Source of the DNA: Acinetobacter sp. ANC 4204
Lineage (GTDB): Bacteria; Pseudomonadota; Gammaproteobacteria; Pseudomonadales; Moraxellaceae
NCBI RefSeq assembly: GCF_002135205.1
Contig: NZ_NEFZ01000010.1
Coordinates: 62,001-126,000 of the forward strand
DNA: 64,000 bases
Direction: 5' to 3'
Shown: positions 62,901 through 64,000 of the stretch, piece after piece
How positions within the stretch are numbered: position 1 is the first letter of the stretch
Layout of the letters: the number at the start of each line of letters is the position of its first letter
Translations under genes and position numbers: made by a program
The notes under the pieces: model-generated
Told to the model about the DNA's origin: nothing
What the model saw: the letters and a program-made list of their open reading frames with translations, nothing else
Databases searched by the model: none

Positions 62901-62928
62901 AAAAAGAGAAACTGCTGTTTCTCTTTTT
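62901..62928. terminator. Bidirectional terminator between amt and the decarboxylase-like gene
   Basis: AAAAAGAGAAAC and GTTTCTCTTTTT form a perfect 12-bp stem with a TGCT loop, giving T-runs on both strands between two convergent genes. Confidence 0.88.
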
Positions 62929-62945
62929 ATTATTCATACATAGCA

Positions 62946-63329
62946 CTAAGCGTCTGCTTCAAACTCTTTAATCGCTTCTTTAGCAATACGAAAACTATCC
63001 ACTGCCGCAGGTACGCCACAGTAAATTGCGACTTGTAGCAATACCTCACGAATTTTTTCTTTGGGCACACCATTACGCAATGCACCTTTGACATGTAGTT
63101 TTAATTCATGTGGACGGTTCAAAGCAGAAATCATCGCCAAATTAATCATGCTTCTTTCAGCTTTCGAAAGTTCTTCTCTGCCCCAAACTGCGCCCCAGCA
63201 ATATTCTGTCACAAGCTCTTGTAAGGGAAGATTGAAATCATCGGCATTGTTGAGCGAGTTATTGACGTATTCTTCACCCAAGACTTGCTTACGAATAGCT
63301 AAACCTTTTTCAAATTTTTCATTGCTCAT
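62946..63329 (-). CDS. Carboxymuconolactone-decarboxylase-family protein
   Basis: A 127-residue all-helical protein of the CMD/AhpD superfamily, close in length and pattern to PcaC (GLAIRKQVLGEEYVNNSLNNADDF, the catalytic-region ELVTEYCWGAVWGREEL, and LKLHVKGALRNGVPKEKIREVLLQVAIYCGVPAA). True PcaC decarboxylates 4-carboxymuconolactone in protocatechuate breakdown; no other pca gene is here, so its reaction is open. Two bp separate it from the aldehyde dehydrogenase upstream, so they are co-transcribed. Confidence 0.85.
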   Translation of the reverse strand: MSNEKFEKGLAIRKQVLGEEYVNNSLNNADDFNLPLQELVTEYCWGAVWGREELSKAERSMINLAMISALNRPHELKLHVKGALRNGVPKEKIREVLLQVAIYCGVPAAVDSFRIAKEAIKEFEADA

Positions 63330-63331
63330 AC

Positions 63332-64000
63332 TTAAATGCCTCCAAATAAGGTGTATTTAATTTCAAGATAGTCTTCAATACCATATTTAGAACCCTCACG
63401 CCCCAAACCTGAATGTTTCACGCCACCAAAAGGCGCCACTTCATTTGAAATCAGACCCTTATTGATCCCAACCATACCGTACTCAAGCTGTTCACTCATA
63501 CGCCATGCACGGCCTAAGTCTCGGGTATAACAATAAGCAGCAAGACCATATTCTGTGTCATTTGCCATCTGTACGGCTTGATCTTCAGTTTCAAACTTAA
63601 ATACCGCTGCAAGTGGACCAAAAGTTTCTTGAGTTGCCACTAACATCTCACTATTTGCATCGGCAATCAGTGTCGGTTCAAAAAACAGAGGACCCGCTAC
63701 GTGGCTTTGTCCACCAGTCACTAAACGCCCCTGTTTGGAAAGTGCATCTTGAATGTGTGATTGAACTTTTTCCACTGCACCTTGATTAATCAACGGGCCA
63801 ATTTCATGTCCTGCTTCTAAACCATTACCGACTTTTAAGGCTTCAATTTTACTTTTGAAGACTTGAATGAATTTTTCATAAATTCCTGCTTGCACCAAAA
63901 AGCGATTTACACATACACAGGTTTGTCCTGCATTTCGGAACTTGGCGATTAAGGCACCTTCAACAGCGGCGTCGACATCAGCATCATCAAATACAATAAA
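63332..64000 (-). CDS. Succinate-semialdehyde-dehydrogenase-like aldehyde dehydrogenase, C-terminal part
   Basis: The frame runs off the right edge of the window, so the N-terminal half is not visible. The catalytic Cys is present in FRNAGQTCVCVNRF, and the C-terminal ALDH motifs QETFGPLAAVFKF, GMVGINKGLISNEVAPFGGVKHSGLGREG follow. NAGQTCVCVNRF is typical of GabD-type succinate-semialdehyde dehydrogenases. The gene is upstream of, and coupled to, the CMD-family gene. Confidence 0.87.
   Translation of the reverse strand, partial: FIVFDDADVDAAVEGALIAKFRNAGQTCVCVNRFLVQAGIYEKFIQVFKSKIEALKVGNGLEAGHEIGPLINQGAVEKVQSHIQDALSKQGRLVTGGQSHVAGPLFFEPTLIADANSEMLVATQETFGPLAAVFKFETEDQAVQMANDTEYGLAAYCYTRDLGRAWRMSEQLEYGMVGINKGLISNEVAPFGGVKHSGLGREGSKYGIEDYLEIKYTLFGGI

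Overview
The window looks like an AT-rich gammaproteobacterial chromosome, almost certainly Acinetobacter. Three things point there: a chnB-chnE-chnR block of the type known from cyclohexanone-degrading Acinetobacter, catA with salicylate genes in a catabolic supra-cluster, and a complete gammaproteobacterial-type dif site. No rRNA, tRNA or CRISPR array was seen.

Layout. 1-10.5 kb: the end of an outer-membrane channel gene, cyclohexanone monooxygenase (chnB), 6-oxohexanoate dehydrogenase (chnE), AraC activator (chnR), several small accessory enzymes (hydrolases, tautomerase, ABM monooxygenase, glutaredoxin 2), a LysR regulator and the formaldehyde system frmRA. 10.7-16 kb: catechol 1,2-dioxygenase, salicylate hydroxylase, an aromatic-acid MFS transporter and a LysR regulator. 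16.1-25.1 kb: ETF-quinone oxidoreductase, acyl-CoA dehydrogenase, enoyl-CoA hydratase, 3-hydroxyacyl-CoA dehydrogenase, thiolase, class III CoA-transferase and an IclR regulator, with matching CCGC-N3-GCG operators. This is a beta-oxidation set that could take adipate, the end product of the chn pathway, to succinyl-CoA and acetyl-CoA. 25.5-32 kb: cupin, sigma-54 activator, outer-membrane channel, and benzaldehyde and benzyl alcohol dehydrogenases. The block has a visible sigma-54 promoter and paired upstream activator sites, and lies between the intact IclR gene and a decayed copy of its 3' end. 32.2-39.4 kb: LysR, DoxX, glutathionyl-hydroquinone reductase, esterase, then a second alcohol/aldehyde dehydrogenase pair with its LysR.

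39.5-55.9 kb is an accessory island. It carries a HipBA toxin-antitoxin pair, a SIR2-HerA anti-phage pair, a DUF2384/MbcA-like antitoxin-type gene, a large helicase with a nuclease-like C-terminus, and a Tn7-like core (TniQ, TnsC, TnsB, TnsA). The tnsA side ends in four TnsB-type repeats that stop about 40 bp before a full XerC/XerD dif site. An imperfect inverted repeat of about 0.8 kb (herA 3' end, mbcA-like gene, helicase 5' end) brackets the helicase and tns genes. Truncated isochorismatase and pirin genes and a dead IS5-family element close the island.

55.9-64 kb: a glnT-glxBCD operon (gamma-glutamyl-amide synthetase plus a split glutamate-synthase-like enzyme), an XRE-cupin regulator and an ammonium transporter, with good sigma-54 promoters before glnT and amt. 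Then come a carboxymuconolactone-decarboxylase-family gene and a partial aldehyde dehydrogenase. The most unusual feature is the Tn7-like end sitting against dif.
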